NCBI RefSeq assembly: GCF_020169415.1
Contig: NZ_JAIULG010000003.1
Location: 62,001-126,000, forward strand
From: Tsukamurella sp. M9C
Lineage (GTDB): Bacteria; Actinomycetota; Actinomycetes; Mycobacteriales; Mycobacteriaceae
Direction: 5' to 3'
Length of the DNA: 64,000 bases
This document shows positions 7,784-18,549 of the stretch, in pieces. A program made the position numbers and the translations under genes. Each line of letters starts with the position of its first letter. Positions within the stretch are counted from its first letter, which is position 1. The notes below the pieces were generated by a model. That model was not told the DNA's origin. It searched no databases and worked only from the letters and a program-made list of their open reading frames with translations.

Positions 7784-8923
7784 CTACGGCAGGACGAGCT
7801 CGCTCGTCACCGACCGCACCACGTCGCGGTAGGTGTCCACGTTGCAGACGCCGCCGGCGACGGCACGCTGCCGCTGATAGGAGGCGCCGCGGCGGGCGAT
7901 GTCGGCGACGGCGGCCAGCTCGCGGGAGCAGCCGAGGCGGGCCGCGACGGGCGCGAGCTGCTCGAGCAGGTCGTCGAGGTCCTCCGTCACCAGGCGCTCG
8001 TTGTTGTCCGCGTCCTGAATGATGATGGCGTCCAGGCCGTACCGGGCGGCGCGCCACTTGTTCTCCTGCACGTGCCAGGGCGGCAGCGTCGGCAGGGTCT
8101 CCCCCGCGTCCAGCCGGGAGTCCAGCCACACGACGAGGCAGTGGATGAGGGCGACGATCGCCTCGAGCTCCGCGAACGACGACATGCCGTCGCAGATCCG
8201 CACCTCGATGGTGCCGAGGTGGCACGCGGGGCGGATGTCCCAGCGGATCTCGTTGAGGTGGTCGATGATCCCGGTGGTCTTCTGGTCGTGCACGAACCGC
8301 TCGAACTCGCTCCACTGCTCGAACTGGAAGGGCAGGCCCGCGGTCGGCAGCTGCTGGAACATCATCGCGCGGGTGCTGGCGTACCCGGTGTCGTGCCCGC
8401 CCCACATCGGGGAGCTGGCCGACAGCGCCAGCAGGTGCGGGTAGTGGTTGAGCAGCGCCGAGATGATCGGCAGCACCTTGTCGCGGTGGTTCACCCCGAC
8501 GTGCACGTGCACGCCCCAGATCAGCATCTGCCGGCCCCACCACTGGGTGCGGGCGATCAGCTCGTCGTAGCGGGGATTCTCCGTGAGCTGCTGCGCGTTC
8601 CACTGCGCGAACGGGTGGGTACCCGCGCCGAACAGGTCGACGCCCATCGCGTCCGACGTCTCCCGCACCGCCGCGATGATGCGCGCCAGGTCCGCCATCG
8701 CCTCCGCGGTGTTCTCACAGACGCCCGTCACCACCTCGACGGTGTTGCGCAGCATCTCCGAATGCACCTGCGGCGCGATGTCCGGATGGGTGGCGCGGAT
8801 GCCGTCGAACAGTTCCCCGGCCCGACTGACCAGGTCCGCGGTCTCCCGGTCGACGAGGGCGAACTCCCACTCGACGCCGATCGTCGGCCGCGGCGACGCC
8901 TCGAAGGCGACGGGCTCGATGAT
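7784..8923 (-). CDS. ybdK: YbdK-type glutamate-cysteine ligase 2 (carboxylate-amine ligase), non-canonical start
   Basis: About 379 aa, GCS2 family; ATP-dependent ligation of glutamate to an amine or cysteine. The N-terminal signature TIGVEWEFALVD is present, followed by HSEMLRNTVEVVTGVCENT and the catalytic-core LIWGVHVHVGV and HLGTIEVRICDG. No ATG, GTG or TTG exists in frame upstream of the essential GVEWEF motif. The first GTG (8767) would remove it. The likely start is the ATC at 8923-8921, which overlaps the sodC stop as TAATC where TAATG would be expected. Coupled to sodC as in the mycobacterial Rv0432-Rv0433 pair. Start uncertain, identity firm. Confidence 0.88.
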   Translation of the reverse strand: MIEPVAFEASPRPTIGVEWEFALVDRETADLVSRAGELFDGIRATHPDIAPQVHSEMLRNTVEVVTGVCENTAEAMADLARIIAAVRETSDAMGVDLFGAGTHPFAQWNAQQLTENPRYDELIARTQWWGRQMLIWGVHVHVGVNHRDKVLPIISALLNHYPHLLALSASSPMWGGHDTGYASTRAMMFQQLPTAGLPFQFEQWSEFERFVHDQKTTGIIDHLNEIRWDIRPACHLGTIEVRICDGMSSFAELEAIVALIHCLVVWLDSRLDAGETLPTLPPWHVQENKWRAARYGLDAIIIQDADNNERLVTEDLDDLLEQLAPVAARLGCSRELAAVADIARRGASYQRQRAVAGGVCNVDTYRDVVRSVTSELVLP

Positions 8924-9657
8924 TAACCGACCTTGATCACGCCGCAGGCGATCCGCCCGCCGGCGTCGCCGGTGTTGAGGGTGGTCTCGTCCGGCACGGG
9001 CTGACCCGGGACGATGTTGGTGTAGCGCGCCGACGGGATGTTGCCGAAGTTGTCGGGGCCCGCGTGGATCATGAGCGCGTTGCCCTCGGTGTTCTTCTTG
9101 ATGTCGGCGAGGGTGAAGGCGCCGGTGCTGGTGACGGTCTGGCCGGTGCCGTTGGCGTTGACGTAGACCGAGACGAGGTCACCCGTCATGGGGTGGCCGG
9201 AGGCGCCGGGCTTCTGCCAGTGGCCGCCGGCGGAGCCGAAGTTGGTGGCGGAGCCGGGGGCGCCGTTCTTGGCGACCGAGTTCGCCTCGCACTTGCCCAC
9301 CTCGTGGATGTGCATGCCGTGGAAGCCGGCGGGCAGGCCGGTCACGCGGACGTCGATCACCACGACGCCGTCCTTCTCCGAGAAGGTGGCCTTGCCGGCG
9401 CTGCTGCCGTCGGGCTTGACGAGCGAGGCCTCGGCGGCACCGGCCGACGGCGAGCTCTCGCCCGGCTTGTCCTCGCCGTGCGCGGCGTTCGGGTCCAGGC
9501 TGCGGACGGGGCCCTGCGCGGGCACCGTCGCGCCGGTGACGACCGCGGGGTTCGTTCCGGGCGTGTCCGAGGGCTTCTCGTTGGTGGTACAGCCGGCCAG
9601 GGCGATGGCCGCCACCGGAAGGATCGCGATCGGGGCGAGGAACTGACGCTTCGTCAT
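8923..9657 (-). CDS. sodC: SodC, Cu/Zn superoxide dismutase lipoprotein
   Basis: 244 aa. A signal peptide with lipobox LAGC places Cys at residue 22, followed by a Thr/Pro-rich linker. The SOD domain (about residues 75-244) shows GFHGMHIHEVGKC (copper ligands), GGHWQK, SGHPMTGDL (bridging/zinc ligands), NALMIHAGPDNF (copper ligand) and GGRIACGVI with the disulfide cysteine. It removes superoxide outside the membrane. The ATG has an AAGGAG site seven bases upstream. Its TAA stop overlaps the probable ybdK start. Confidence 0.96.
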   Translation of the reverse strand: MTKRQFLAPIAILPVAAIALAGCTTNEKPSDTPGTNPAVVTGATVPAQGPVRSLDPNAAHGEDKPGESSPSAGAAEASLVKPDGSSAGKATFSEKDGVVVIDVRVTGLPAGFHGMHIHEVGKCEANSVAKNGAPGSATNFGSAGGHWQKPGASGHPMTGDLVSVYVNANGTGQTVTSTGAFTLADIKKNTEGNALMIHAGPDNFGNIPSARYTNIVPGQPVPDETTLNTGDAGGRIACGVIKVG

Positions 9658-9718
9658 CGATGACTCCTTATGCGACGGCTACCGGGGCTGGGCCGCCCTG
9701 GGGCTGGTGTTGCCCGAA

Positions 9719-9724
9719 ATCATA
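9719..9724 (-). promoter_or_regulatory. Candidate -10 element for sodC-ybdK
   Basis: TATGAT on the minus strand lies in the 118-base gap between virR and sodC, predicting a leader of about 55 bases before the sodC ATG. No convincing -35 was found. The rest of the gap shows nothing else beyond the sodC ribosome-binding site. Confidence 0.4.
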
Positions 9725-9775
9725 TCGGGGCCGCTCTCGCAGCGAGGGACAGGACCCCGCTCCGCCCGTCGCCGG

Positions 9776-10243
9776 CTACTTTTTCACGACGGCGACGGCG
9801 AGCGCGCCCTCGCACGCCTCGAGCCCGGCGGGGCGGGCGGCGGTGGCGGAGCCGGGGAGGGCGGTGGAGACGGTCTTGGCGGCGTCCTCGCCGCCGTCCG
9901 CGAAGTACACGGTGGTGGCGCGCGGCGCGGCGGGCCGGTTCGGCCAGGCCGCGGCGGCCTCGCCCTGCACGGTGAAGCCGGCCTTCGTGAGCTTGTCGCG
10001 CGTGTCGGCGACCGGCGCCTTGGCCACGGAGATCAGGCACACCGTCGGCTTGTCGGCGGCGGGAGCCGCGGTCTCGGTGGCGGCGGCCTTGATCTTGGCC
10101 TCCTGCGCGTTGAGCGCTGCCTGGGGATCGTCGTTGCGGGTCACGAGCCCGTGGACCCCGACCGCCGCGAGGATGATCGCGGCCGAGATCAGGATCATGA
10201 TGATGGTCCGGATCGGGACGGCGCGGGTGTTCTGAGTGCTCAC
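9776..10243 (-). CDS. virR: LytR C-terminal-domain membrane protein (VirR/Rv0431-like)
   Basis: 155 aa. A single N-terminal membrane anchor (about residues 12-32) is followed by an Ala/Glu linker and a LytR_C domain with VCLISVAKAPVADTRDKLTKAGF. In M. tuberculosis the syntenic gene (Rv0431, virR) affects cell-envelope remodelling and vesicle release; the symbol is given on that basis. The gene follows the DUF3263 gene by 19 bases and precedes sodC, the same order as in mycobacteria. No catalytic residues are expected. Confidence 0.78.
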   Translation of the reverse strand: MSTQNTRAVPIRTIIMILISAAIILAAVGVHGLVTRNDDPQAALNAQEAKIKAAATETAAPAADKPTVCLISVAKAPVADTRDKLTKAGFTVQGEAAAAWPNRPAAPRATTVYFADGGEDAAKTVSTALPGSATAARPAGLEACEGALAVAVVKK

Positions 10244-10262
10244 GACACCCGACTGTATCGGA

Positions 10263-10589
10263 TCACGTGATCTCGAAGCCGAGCTTGCGGGCGGCGCGGG
10301 CCTTCTGCCGGCCGGCGCGGACGCGGCGCAGGCGCTTGACGAGCATGGGGTCCGCGGCCAGTGCCTCGGGCGTGTCGACCAGGGTGTTGAGCACCTGGTA
10401 GTAGCGGGTCGCGGAGAGCCCGAAGAGCTCCTTGATCGCGTCCTCCTTGGCGCCCGCGTACTTCCACCACTGGCGCTCGAAGGCCAGAATGTCGTGCTCG
10501 CGCCTGGTCAGGCCGTCGTCGCCGCGCTCGTCGACGGGCTGCGCGTCAGTTCGGACCGTCTTCTGCGCGGCCGCACCGGCGCCCTCCAT
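10263..10589 (-). CDS. DUF3263 conserved protein (Rv0430-like)
   Basis: 108 aa, conserved through Mycobacteriales. The segments [26 protein letters not shown] and the following [14 protein letters not shown] look like a compact helix-turn-helix fold. A basic tail ([19 protein letters not shown]) could contact nucleic acid. The start ATG at 10589 is chosen because an AGGGGA site lies just upstream and the length matches the family. First gene of the run DUF3263-virR-sodC-ybdK. Function unknown. Confidence 0.85.
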   Translation of the reverse strand: MEGAGAAAQKTVRTDAQPVDERGDDGLTRREHDILAFERQWWKYAGAKEDAIKELFGLSATRYYQVLNTLVDTPEALAADPMLVKRLRRVRAGRQKARAARKLGFEIT

Positions 10590-10761
10590 GCGTTCCCCTC
10601 GCATTCGAAATAACACTTCTGTAGTTCGCGTCAATCTAACCACGGCCGGCGGCGCCGTCGCGGGGCTACGGGCGCGTGTCGCGCAGCTCCCGCGCCGCCG
10701 GGCCCCCACGACGCCCGGTGCGCCGGTGCGGCCCGCACCGCCCCCGACTACCGTGTATGCC

Positions 10762-11352
10762 ATGTCCGTTCTCCCCATCGTCATCGTCGGCGACCCCGTG
10801 CTGCACTCCCCCACGACGCCCGTCGAGCTGGACGCGGGCGGCAAGCCGTCGGACGAGATCGTGACCCTCCTGGACGACATGTACGAGACCATGGACGTCG
10901 CCAACGGCGTGGGACTCGCCGGCAATCAGGTGGGCCGAGGCCTGCGCCTCTTCGTCTACGACTGCCCGGACGAGGAGACCGGCGAGCGCCGGCGCGGCGA
11001 GGTCATCAACCCCGTCCTCACCACCTCGGACATCCCCGAGACCATGCCGGATCCGGACGACGACTGGGAGGGCTGCCTCTCCGTCCCGGGCGAGTCCTTC
11101 CCGACGGGCCGCGCCGACTGGGCCAAGGTCGTCGGCACCGACCGCAACGGCGAGAAGGTCGAGATCGAGGGCACCGGCTTCTTCGCGCGGATGCTGCAGC
11201 ACGAGACCGGCCACCTCGACGGCTTCCTCTACACCGACGTCCTCACCGGCCGGTACGCGCGGCAGGCGAAGAAGTTCATCAAGAAGCAGGGCTGGACCGT
11301 GCCGGGCCTGACCTGGATGCCCGGCACCGTCGAAGATCCCTTCGGTCACTGA
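10762..11352 (+). CDS. def: Def, peptide deformylase
   Basis: 196 aa. Removes the formyl group from nascent N-terminal methionine. Motif 1 is [10 protein letters not shown] (residues about 51-60, actinobacterial variant of GVGLAAPQ), motif 2 EGCLSVPGE with the metal-binding Cys, and motif 3 QHETGHLDG with the HExxH zinc/iron site. A -10-like TACCGT seven bases before the ATG and no Shine-Dalgarno suggest a leaderless mRNA. Followed after one base by a GNAT gene, as in mycobacteria (Rv0429c-Rv0428c). Confidence 0.97.
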   Translation: MSVLPIVIVGDPVLHSPTTPVELDAGGKPSDEIVTLLDDMYETMDVANGVGLAGNQVGRGLRLFVYDCPDEETGERRRGEVINPVLTTSDIPETMPDPDDDWEGCLSVPGESFPTGRADWAKVVGTDRNGEKVEIEGTGFFARMLQHETGHLDGFLYTDVLTGRYARQAKKFIKKQGWTVPGLTWMPGTVEDPFGH

Positions 11353-11353
11353 C

Positions 11354-12244
11354 GTGCCCGCGCCCGGCGACCGGGTGGTGGTCCGGCGGCTGCTGCCGTC
11401 CGGGCAGGCCTCGGACGTCATCGGCACCCTGCTGTCCGACGGTGACCCGCTGCTCGTCCGCGCCGACCGCGACGGCGCCGAGCACGCCGTTCCCCGTGCC
11501 GAGATCATCCGGTGGAAGACAGTGCCGCCGCGCCCCGTCCGGGCGAGCGAGATCCGGTCCTTGGACCTGGCGCGCGCCCGGTCGTGGTGGTCCGTGGAAC
11601 GCGAGTGGATCGACGGCTGGCTGTGCCGCGCCGCGGTGGGCCTGCCCGGGCACCGCGCGAACGCCGCCGCGCCCCTGCACCCCGACGCCGCGCTCGACCG
11701 GCTCGACGGGGTGCGCGCCTGGTACGCCGCCCGCGACCTGCCGCTGCGCCTGACGCTGTCCGACCGCGTACTGCCGGGAGCATCCGGCCTCGCGCCCGTC
11801 GTGCAGCCGACGGAGGTGCTGATCGCGCCGGCCATCGCCGACGGCGCCGACCCGGAGGTCCGCTTCGCCGGCGCCCCCGACGGCGCCTGGCTGTCGCTCA
11901 CCGGCACGGCCGAGCCCCTCGTGACCTCGGTCGACGGGGCGGCGCTCTTCGCATCGATCGCCGGGCCCGACGGTGCCCCCGTCGCCGCCGGGCGCCTCGC
12001 GCTCACCGCGGACGCGGCGGGGACGCTGTGGGGCGGGATCGGATCGATGGCCGTCGCGACCGAGCACCGTCGACGGGGCCTCGCCACCCGCGTGCTCGCG
12101 GCGCTCCGGGCGCGGGCGGCGGAGGAAGGCGCGCAGCGCGTCTTCCTCGAGGTCACCGCCGACAACTCCGGCGCGCGGGAGCTGTACCGCCGGGCCGGCT
12201 TCACCCGCCATCACGGCTACCACTACTGGGCCGAGCCGCAGTGA
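11354..12244 (+). CDS. GNAT family N-acetyltransferase (Rv0428c-like)
   Basis: 296 aa. The C-terminal GNAT domain carries the acetyl-CoA loop MAVATEHRRRGLATRVLAALRARA (about residues 231-254) and the closing strand DNSGARELYRRAGF. The first about 70 residues form a separate beta-rich domain, and the middle (to about 180) lacks a recognised motif. Starts at GTG one base after the def stop, so it is co-translated with def. Substrate unknown; the link to deformylase suggests N-terminal protein modification, but that is only context. Confidence 0.82.
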   Translation: MPAPGDRVVVRRLLPSGQASDVIGTLLSDGDPLLVRADRDGAEHAVPRAEIIRWKTVPPRPVRASEIRSLDLARARSWWSVEREWIDGWLCRAAVGLPGHRANAAAPLHPDAALDRLDGVRAWYAARDLPLRLTLSDRVLPGASGLAPVVQPTEVLIAPAIADGADPEVRFAGAPDGAWLSLTGTAEPLVTSVDGAALFASIAGPDGAPVAAGRLALTADAAGTLWGGIGSMAVATEHRRRGLATRVLAALRARAAEEGAQRVFLEVTADNSGARELYRRAGFTRHHGYHYWAEPQ

Positions 12245-12726
12245 CGGCGCCGGGTGCCACGGCGTGGGGTCCTGGTCCCGCCGACCACCGTCGCGCGGAG
12301 ATCACCACGGTGATCGGCTCCGGCGACGAGGATTTCGCCCGCGCCGCACACGACGTCCTGCGGTGGGCGGTGAAGACGCGCAGCGGCTTCGCCGTTTCGG
12401 CCGCGGGCCCCGTCGAACCCGGCCAGCGGCTGACGGTGACAGCCCGGGTCGCCGGGATCACGATCCGGGAGCCCGTCGAGGTCGTCGAGGTGGTGGACGC
12501 CCCTGAACGGGTCGGCTTCTCGTACCGCACCCTCCCCGGGCATCCGGTGCGCGGCGAGGAGGCCTTCGTCGTGCACCGCGACGGCGCCACCGTGCGCCTG
12601 ACGATCCGGTCGCTGACCCGGCCCGCGCCGCGCGGCTTCTGGCGCGCGGCGTTCCCCGCACTCCTCGTGGCGCAGCAGGTGGCGCGCGCCCGGTACGTCC
12701 GGGCGCTGCGCCGTCCCGGCTCCTAG
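12241..12726 (+). CDS. DUF1990 family protein
   Basis: 161 aa. It resembles the DUF1990 family (SRPBCC-like beta-sandwich). Visible family segments are ARAAHDVLRWAVKTRSGF, PERVGFSYRTLPGHPVRGEEAF and the C-terminal ARARYVRAL. GTG start overlaps the GNAT stop (GTGA), making a def-GNAT-DUF1990 operon. Its stop overlaps the stop of the convergent gene on the other strand by four bases. Function unknown; a role in binding a hydrophobic ligand is a fold-based guess. Confidence 0.8.
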   Translation: MTAPGATAWGPGPADHRRAEITTVIGSGDEDFARAAHDVLRWAVKTRSGFAVSAAGPVEPGQRLTVTARVAGITIREPVEVVEVVDAPERVGFSYRTLPGHPVRGEEAFVVHRDGATVRLTIRSLTRPAPRGFWRAAFPALLVAQQVARARYVRALRRPGS

Positions 12727-13064
12727 GTGTGCGCCGCCGAGTCGACGACGTCCTGGTACTGCGGGAACCGGGTGATGAACGAGCGCACGTAGGTGCACAC
12801 GGGGATCACGCGCCGGTTCCGGGAGCGCAGATCGTCCAGCACCCCCGACACGAGGGCGCGGGCGAAGCCCTGCTTGCCGAACTTCTCCATGACCACCGTG
12901 TGCAGCAGGATCACGTCACCGTGGTCGGTGACCTCGTAGCCCTCGACCCCGATGAGCTCGTCGCCCGACCAGAGTTCGTACCGGTCGCGCACCGGATTGT
13001 CGAAGAGACGCAACGACTCCCCCAGTTCCAGCGTGGGCGGGGGAACCTCGACCTTGTCAGCCAT
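12723..13064 (-). CDS. Small GNAT-like acetyltransferase (YjdJ-like, PF14542-type)
   Basis: 113 aa. Reduced GNAT fold: an ELIGVEGYEVTDHGDVILLHTVV strand pair, then FGKQGFARALVSGVLDDLRSRNRRVIPVCTYVRSFI, the shortened CoA loop and C-terminal strand of this family. The second of two in-frame ATGs is chosen since GGAGG lies six bases upstream of it. Convergent with the DUF1990 gene. Substrate unknown. Confidence 0.85.
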   Translation of the reverse strand: MADKVEVPPPTLELGESLRLFDNPVRDRYELWSGDELIGVEGYEVTDHGDVILLHTVVMEKFGKQGFARALVSGVLDDLRSRNRRVIPVCTYVRSFITRFPQYQDVVDSAAHT

Positions 13065-13197
13065 GAACACCTCCATGTGATGCGGATCACCCCACCGTAC
13101 GCCCGAACCCCGACAAGTCGGCGTACTCGCGACCGGTGTTTTCACATCTGTCACATTTCTCGATCGTGAACTTCGGAACGCGGTTACTGTGAACCGC

Positions 13198-14037
13198 ATG
13201 ACGCTGGTCGCCCGCGGGCTCACGCGGACCTTCAAACAGCACGTCGCGGTCGCCGACGCGACGCTCACGCTGCCCCCTGGCCGCATCACCGGACTGGTGG
13301 GCCCGAACGGCGCGGGCAAGACGACGCTGCTGCTCATGCTCGCGGGCCTGCTGCAGCCGTCGTCGGGCGCCATCGAGCTCGACGGTGCGCCCATCGCCCC
13401 CGATGCGCTCCGGTCCCGCGTCGGGTGGATGCCCGACGTCTTCGGGACCTGGGACTCACTGACTCCGACCGAGATCCTGACCACCTTCGCGAAGCTGTAC
13501 GGCGTCCCGTCCGGCGAGGCCCGCGCCCGGGCGACGGACCTGCTGGCCCGCGTGCACCTGACCGAGTTCGCCGACCGGCCGGCGCAGGTCCTCTCCCGCG
13601 GGCAGAAGCAGCGCCTCGGCTTCGCCCGCGCCATGGTGCACCACCCGCCGATCCTGCTGCTCGACGAGCCCGCCTCCGGCATGGACCCGCGTTCGCGGTT
13701 CGAACTACGCGACTCGCTGCGCGCCCTCGCCGACAGCGGCGTCGCCGTCCTCGTCTCCTCGCACATCCTCTCCGAGCTCGGCGAGATGGTCGACGACGTG
13801 GTGATGATGGCGCGCGGCCGCACCGAGGCGCCGCCGGAGTCCGCGGTCACCCGGTGGCGGATCCGGCTCCTCGGTGAACCACCGAGCGGCGGAACGTATC
13901 TCACCTTCGATTCCGAGGCCGACGCGGCCGCACACCTCGCGCAGAGCATCGCCGACGGTGCCCGGATCGTCGAGTTCGCCCGCGCCACCAACGCCCTCGA
14001 GGACTCGTACTTCGCACTGGAGGCTGATCGCACATGA
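13198..14037 (+). CDS. ABC-2 type transporter ATP-binding protein
   Basis: 279 aa. Walker A GPNGAGKT (about residues 37-44), degenerate signature LSRGQKQRLG, Walker B LLLDEPASGMDP, and switch histidine in SSHIL. After about residue 215 comes a C-terminal extension of the kind found in exporter ATPases. ATG 13198 is used; an in-frame GTG nine bases earlier is possible. A weak -10-like GTTACT lies just before it. The stop overlaps the permease ATG, so the two form one exporter. Substrate unknown. Confidence 0.9.
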   Translation: MTLVARGLTRTFKQHVAVADATLTLPPGRITGLVGPNGAGKTTLLLMLAGLLQPSSGAIELDGAPIAPDALRSRVGWMPDVFGTWDSLTPTEILTTFAKLYGVPSGEARARATDLLARVHLTEFADRPAQVLSRGQKQRLGFARAMVHHPPILLLDEPASGMDPRSRFELRDSLRALADSGVAVLVSSHILSELGEMVDDVVMMARGRTEAPPESAVTRWRIRLLGEPPSGGTYLTFDSEADAAAHLAQSIADGARIVEFARATNALEDSYFALEADRT

Positions 14038-15176
14038 ACGGCTTCACGCAGTGGTGGCGCACCGTCGGCGTGCTCACCGGACTGGAACTCCGTCAACGCA
14101 CCCGCGCCACCCGCTGGCGCGTCCTGCTCGGCGTGTTCTTCCTCGTGGTCTCCGCCGTGGTCTTCGGCCTGCTGTGGTTCATGACCGTCACCTCTCCCGA
14201 ATCCGGGCGACAGTCCTTCGAGGAGAACCTGTACTTCATCGTCCTCGGCTTCGTCGGCTTCCTCGGGCTGGTGATCGCCCCGACGATGACGGCGACATCG
14301 ATCAACGGCGACCGGAAGGACGCCACCCTCGCGGTCGTGCAAGCCACCCCCGCTAGCGGCGCGCAGCTCGCGACCGGCAAGCTGCTCGGCGCGTGGATCG
14401 CCTCCTGCGCCCTGCTCGTGGTGTCGGCGCCGTACCTGATCTGGGCCATCGCCGTCGCCGAGTACCCGGTCGTCTTCTCCGTGCTCGGCGTCGTGGTGAC
14501 CGCGCTGATCTTCCTGTCCTACTGCGGCATCGGTCTCGGCTTCTCCGCGCTGCTCGCTCGACCGATCGGCTCCGCCGCCGTCACGCAGCTGGCCATGCTG
14601 TTCCTGTTGATCGGCCTTCCGATCATCGCCGTCCTGCTGGTCCCTGCGACGAAGACCGAGGTCTCCGCGGACCGGCCGATCTGGACGTACTCCGAGAACG
14701 GGGAGAGCGGCACCTGCCGCATCGAGCGGACGAACGTCACCGTCGAACACACCGAGCGCGTCTGGTGGATCCTCGCGCCGAACCCGGCGGTCGTCCTCGC
14801 GGACTCCGCCGCGCAACGGGACTACGGCCGCGACGCCGACCGGGACCGCCGAGCCTGGAACCGCTACACGTCGGACGACCAGCGCATCCCGTCCGAATCC
14901 GGCCTCGCCACCATCGCCGACGGGGTGTCCGACATGCGCACCCCGCCGGCGGCGAACCAGGACCGCACCTGCGGGCGGCCGGGCTTCTCCACGGGCGATG
15001 ACTTCATCTACTACTCCGACTTCGGCGACCCGCGACGGACGGACGGCTACCTCGGGCACTCCTGGTACTGGGGCCTGCTGGCGAACCTGGCGCTGGGCGG
15101 GCTCGGGCTCGCCTTCGCGGCCCGCCGCCTGCGGGTTCCCGCGGCGAACCTGCCGCGGGGCGTGCGGATCGCCTGA
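14034..15176 (+). CDS. ABC-2 type transporter permease
   Basis: 380 aa, six helices: one near residues 30-52, four between about 65 and 215, and one at the C-terminus (about 342-362). Between helices 5 and 6 lies an extracellular domain of about 120 residues (TKTEVSADRPIWTYSENG to STGDDFIYYSDFG). It contains cysteines near residues 225 and 312 that could form a disulfide. Translationally coupled to the ATPase (ATGA). Likely an exporter or envelope-stress/antibiotic-resistance pump; substrate not evident. Confidence 0.88.
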   Translation: MNGFTQWWRTVGVLTGLELRQRTRATRWRVLLGVFFLVVSAVVFGLLWFMTVTSPESGRQSFEENLYFIVLGFVGFLGLVIAPTMTATSINGDRKDATLAVVQATPASGAQLATGKLLGAWIASCALLVVSAPYLIWAIAVAEYPVVFSVLGVVVTALIFLSYCGIGLGFSALLARPIGSAAVTQLAMLFLLIGLPIIAVLLVPATKTEVSADRPIWTYSENGESGTCRIERTNVTVEHTERVWWILAPNPAVVLADSAAQRDYGRDADRDRRAWNRYTSDDQRIPSESGLATIADGVSDMRTPPAANQDRTCGRPGFSTGDDFIYYSDFGDPRRTDGYLGHSWYWGLLANLALGGLGLAFAARRLRVPAANLPRGVRIA

Positions 15177-15195
15177 GACTCCGCCGTGTGTGCGC

Positions 15196-15201
15196 TACCC
15201 T
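15196..15201 (+). promoter_or_regulatory. Candidate -10 element for the thiC-thiD riboswitch transcript
   Basis: TACCCT lies about seven bases before the point where the TPP aptamer helix begins, giving a transcript start near 15208. This is consistent with the riboswitch being at the extreme 5' end of the mRNA. Confidence 0.45.
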
Positions 15202-15209
15202 CGGTAACG

Positions 15210-17880
<2,671 letters not shown>

Positions 17881-17888
<8 letters not shown>

Positions 17889-17945
17889 ACGATGTTTTGG
17901 AGAGGAAAGCCGCAGGTCGGAATCTCCAAAACATCGTTCAATCGG
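17881..17945. repeat. Perfect 23-bp inverted repeat (hairpin) between convergent thiD and HNH gene
   Basis: Left arm 17881-17903 and right arm 17923-17945 are exact reverse complements over 23 bases, beginning CCGATTGAACG and ending TTTTGGAGA before a 19-base loop. The left arm contains the thiD stop codon. It is clearly more AT-rich than its surroundings. It could act as a terminator for both genes, though no U-run follows on either strand, or be a small mobile or palindromic repeat. Confidence 0.9.
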
Positions 17946-17954
17946 AGCAGGGGG

Positions 17955-18419
17955 TCAGACCGCCGCGGGGCGGAAGGGCTCGCGCACCAGGCGCATGCCC
18001 GCCTCGGCCGGCGTGCGGTCGGCCTTGCGGTGGTCGCATTCCGCGCAGCAAGCGACGAGGTTCGTCCACGTGTTGCCGCCGCCGCGGGAGCGCGGGAAGA
18101 CGTGGTCGATCGTCGTGGCCCGCGCGCCGCAGCCCGCGTACTGGCAGGTGTGGTCGTCACGGCGCAGGATCTCGGTCCTGCTCGCGTGATCGGCGGTGCG
18201 ACGGTAGGGAACCGCCGCGTACCGCACGAGCAGCATCGACTTGGGCACCTCGATCACCGTGCTCGGGGAGCGCAGCACCCTGGGCGGGTCGTGCGGCTCG
18301 AGGGCGAGGGCGACCTCGCGCAGCATCATGCCCACGGCGTCCTGCCAGTGCACCGCGTCGAGCGGGCTGTAGTCGGCGTTGAAGACCCGCACCGGCGGAG
18401 CGGGGACGAACGTGCTCAT
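17955..18419 (-). CDS. HNH endonuclease
   Basis: 154 aa. The C-terminal half has a zinc-binding HNH domain: CQYAGCG, then IDHVFPRSRGGGNTWTNLVACCAECDHRKADRTP, with the catalytic DH and N and four zinc cysteines. The N-terminal segment VRVFNADYSPLDAVHWQDA is typical of the stand-alone chromosomal HNH proteins of actinobacteria. ATG has a strong GGAAGGAGG site. Convergent with thiD across the perfect hairpin. Biological role unknown; restriction, repair or competence have been suggested for relatives. Confidence 0.9.
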   Translation of the reverse strand: MSTFVPAPPVRVFNADYSPLDAVHWQDAVGMMLREVALALEPHDPPRVLRSPSTVIEVPKSMLLVRYAAVPYRRTADHASRTEILRRDDHTCQYAGCGARATTIDHVFPRSRGGGNTWTNLVACCAECDHRKADRTPAEAGMRLVREPFRPAAV

Positions 18420-18537
18420 ACCGCACCTCCTTCCGGTCGTCCGGGCGTGGCGAGCAGGTCGAGGATAGGAGCGGGCGATTGCGCCCGCAACGCCTTTTCC
18501 GCGCGGACGCACCCGCCGACCTGCCGGTTCCCGGCGG

Positions 18538-18543
18538 TATCCT
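18538..18543 (+). promoter_or_regulatory. Candidate leaderless promoter (-10) of second thiD
   Basis: TATCCT ends six bases before the ATG at 18550 and no Shine-Dalgarno is present, as expected for a leaderless transcript. No TPP riboswitch precedes this copy, unlike the thiC-thiD operon. Confidence 0.5.
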
Positions 18544-18549
18544 CACCCC

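Noticed and set aside
8765-8767. GTG at 8767 as start of ybdK.
   Set aside because: It would delete about 52 residues including the catalytic-family motif GVEWEF.
10261-10272. GATCACGTGATC, a perfect 12-bp palindrome at the end of the DUF3263 gene.
   Set aside because: It overlaps a stop codon and the gap to virR, has no promoter elements nearby, and such short palindromes arise by chance in GC-rich DNA.
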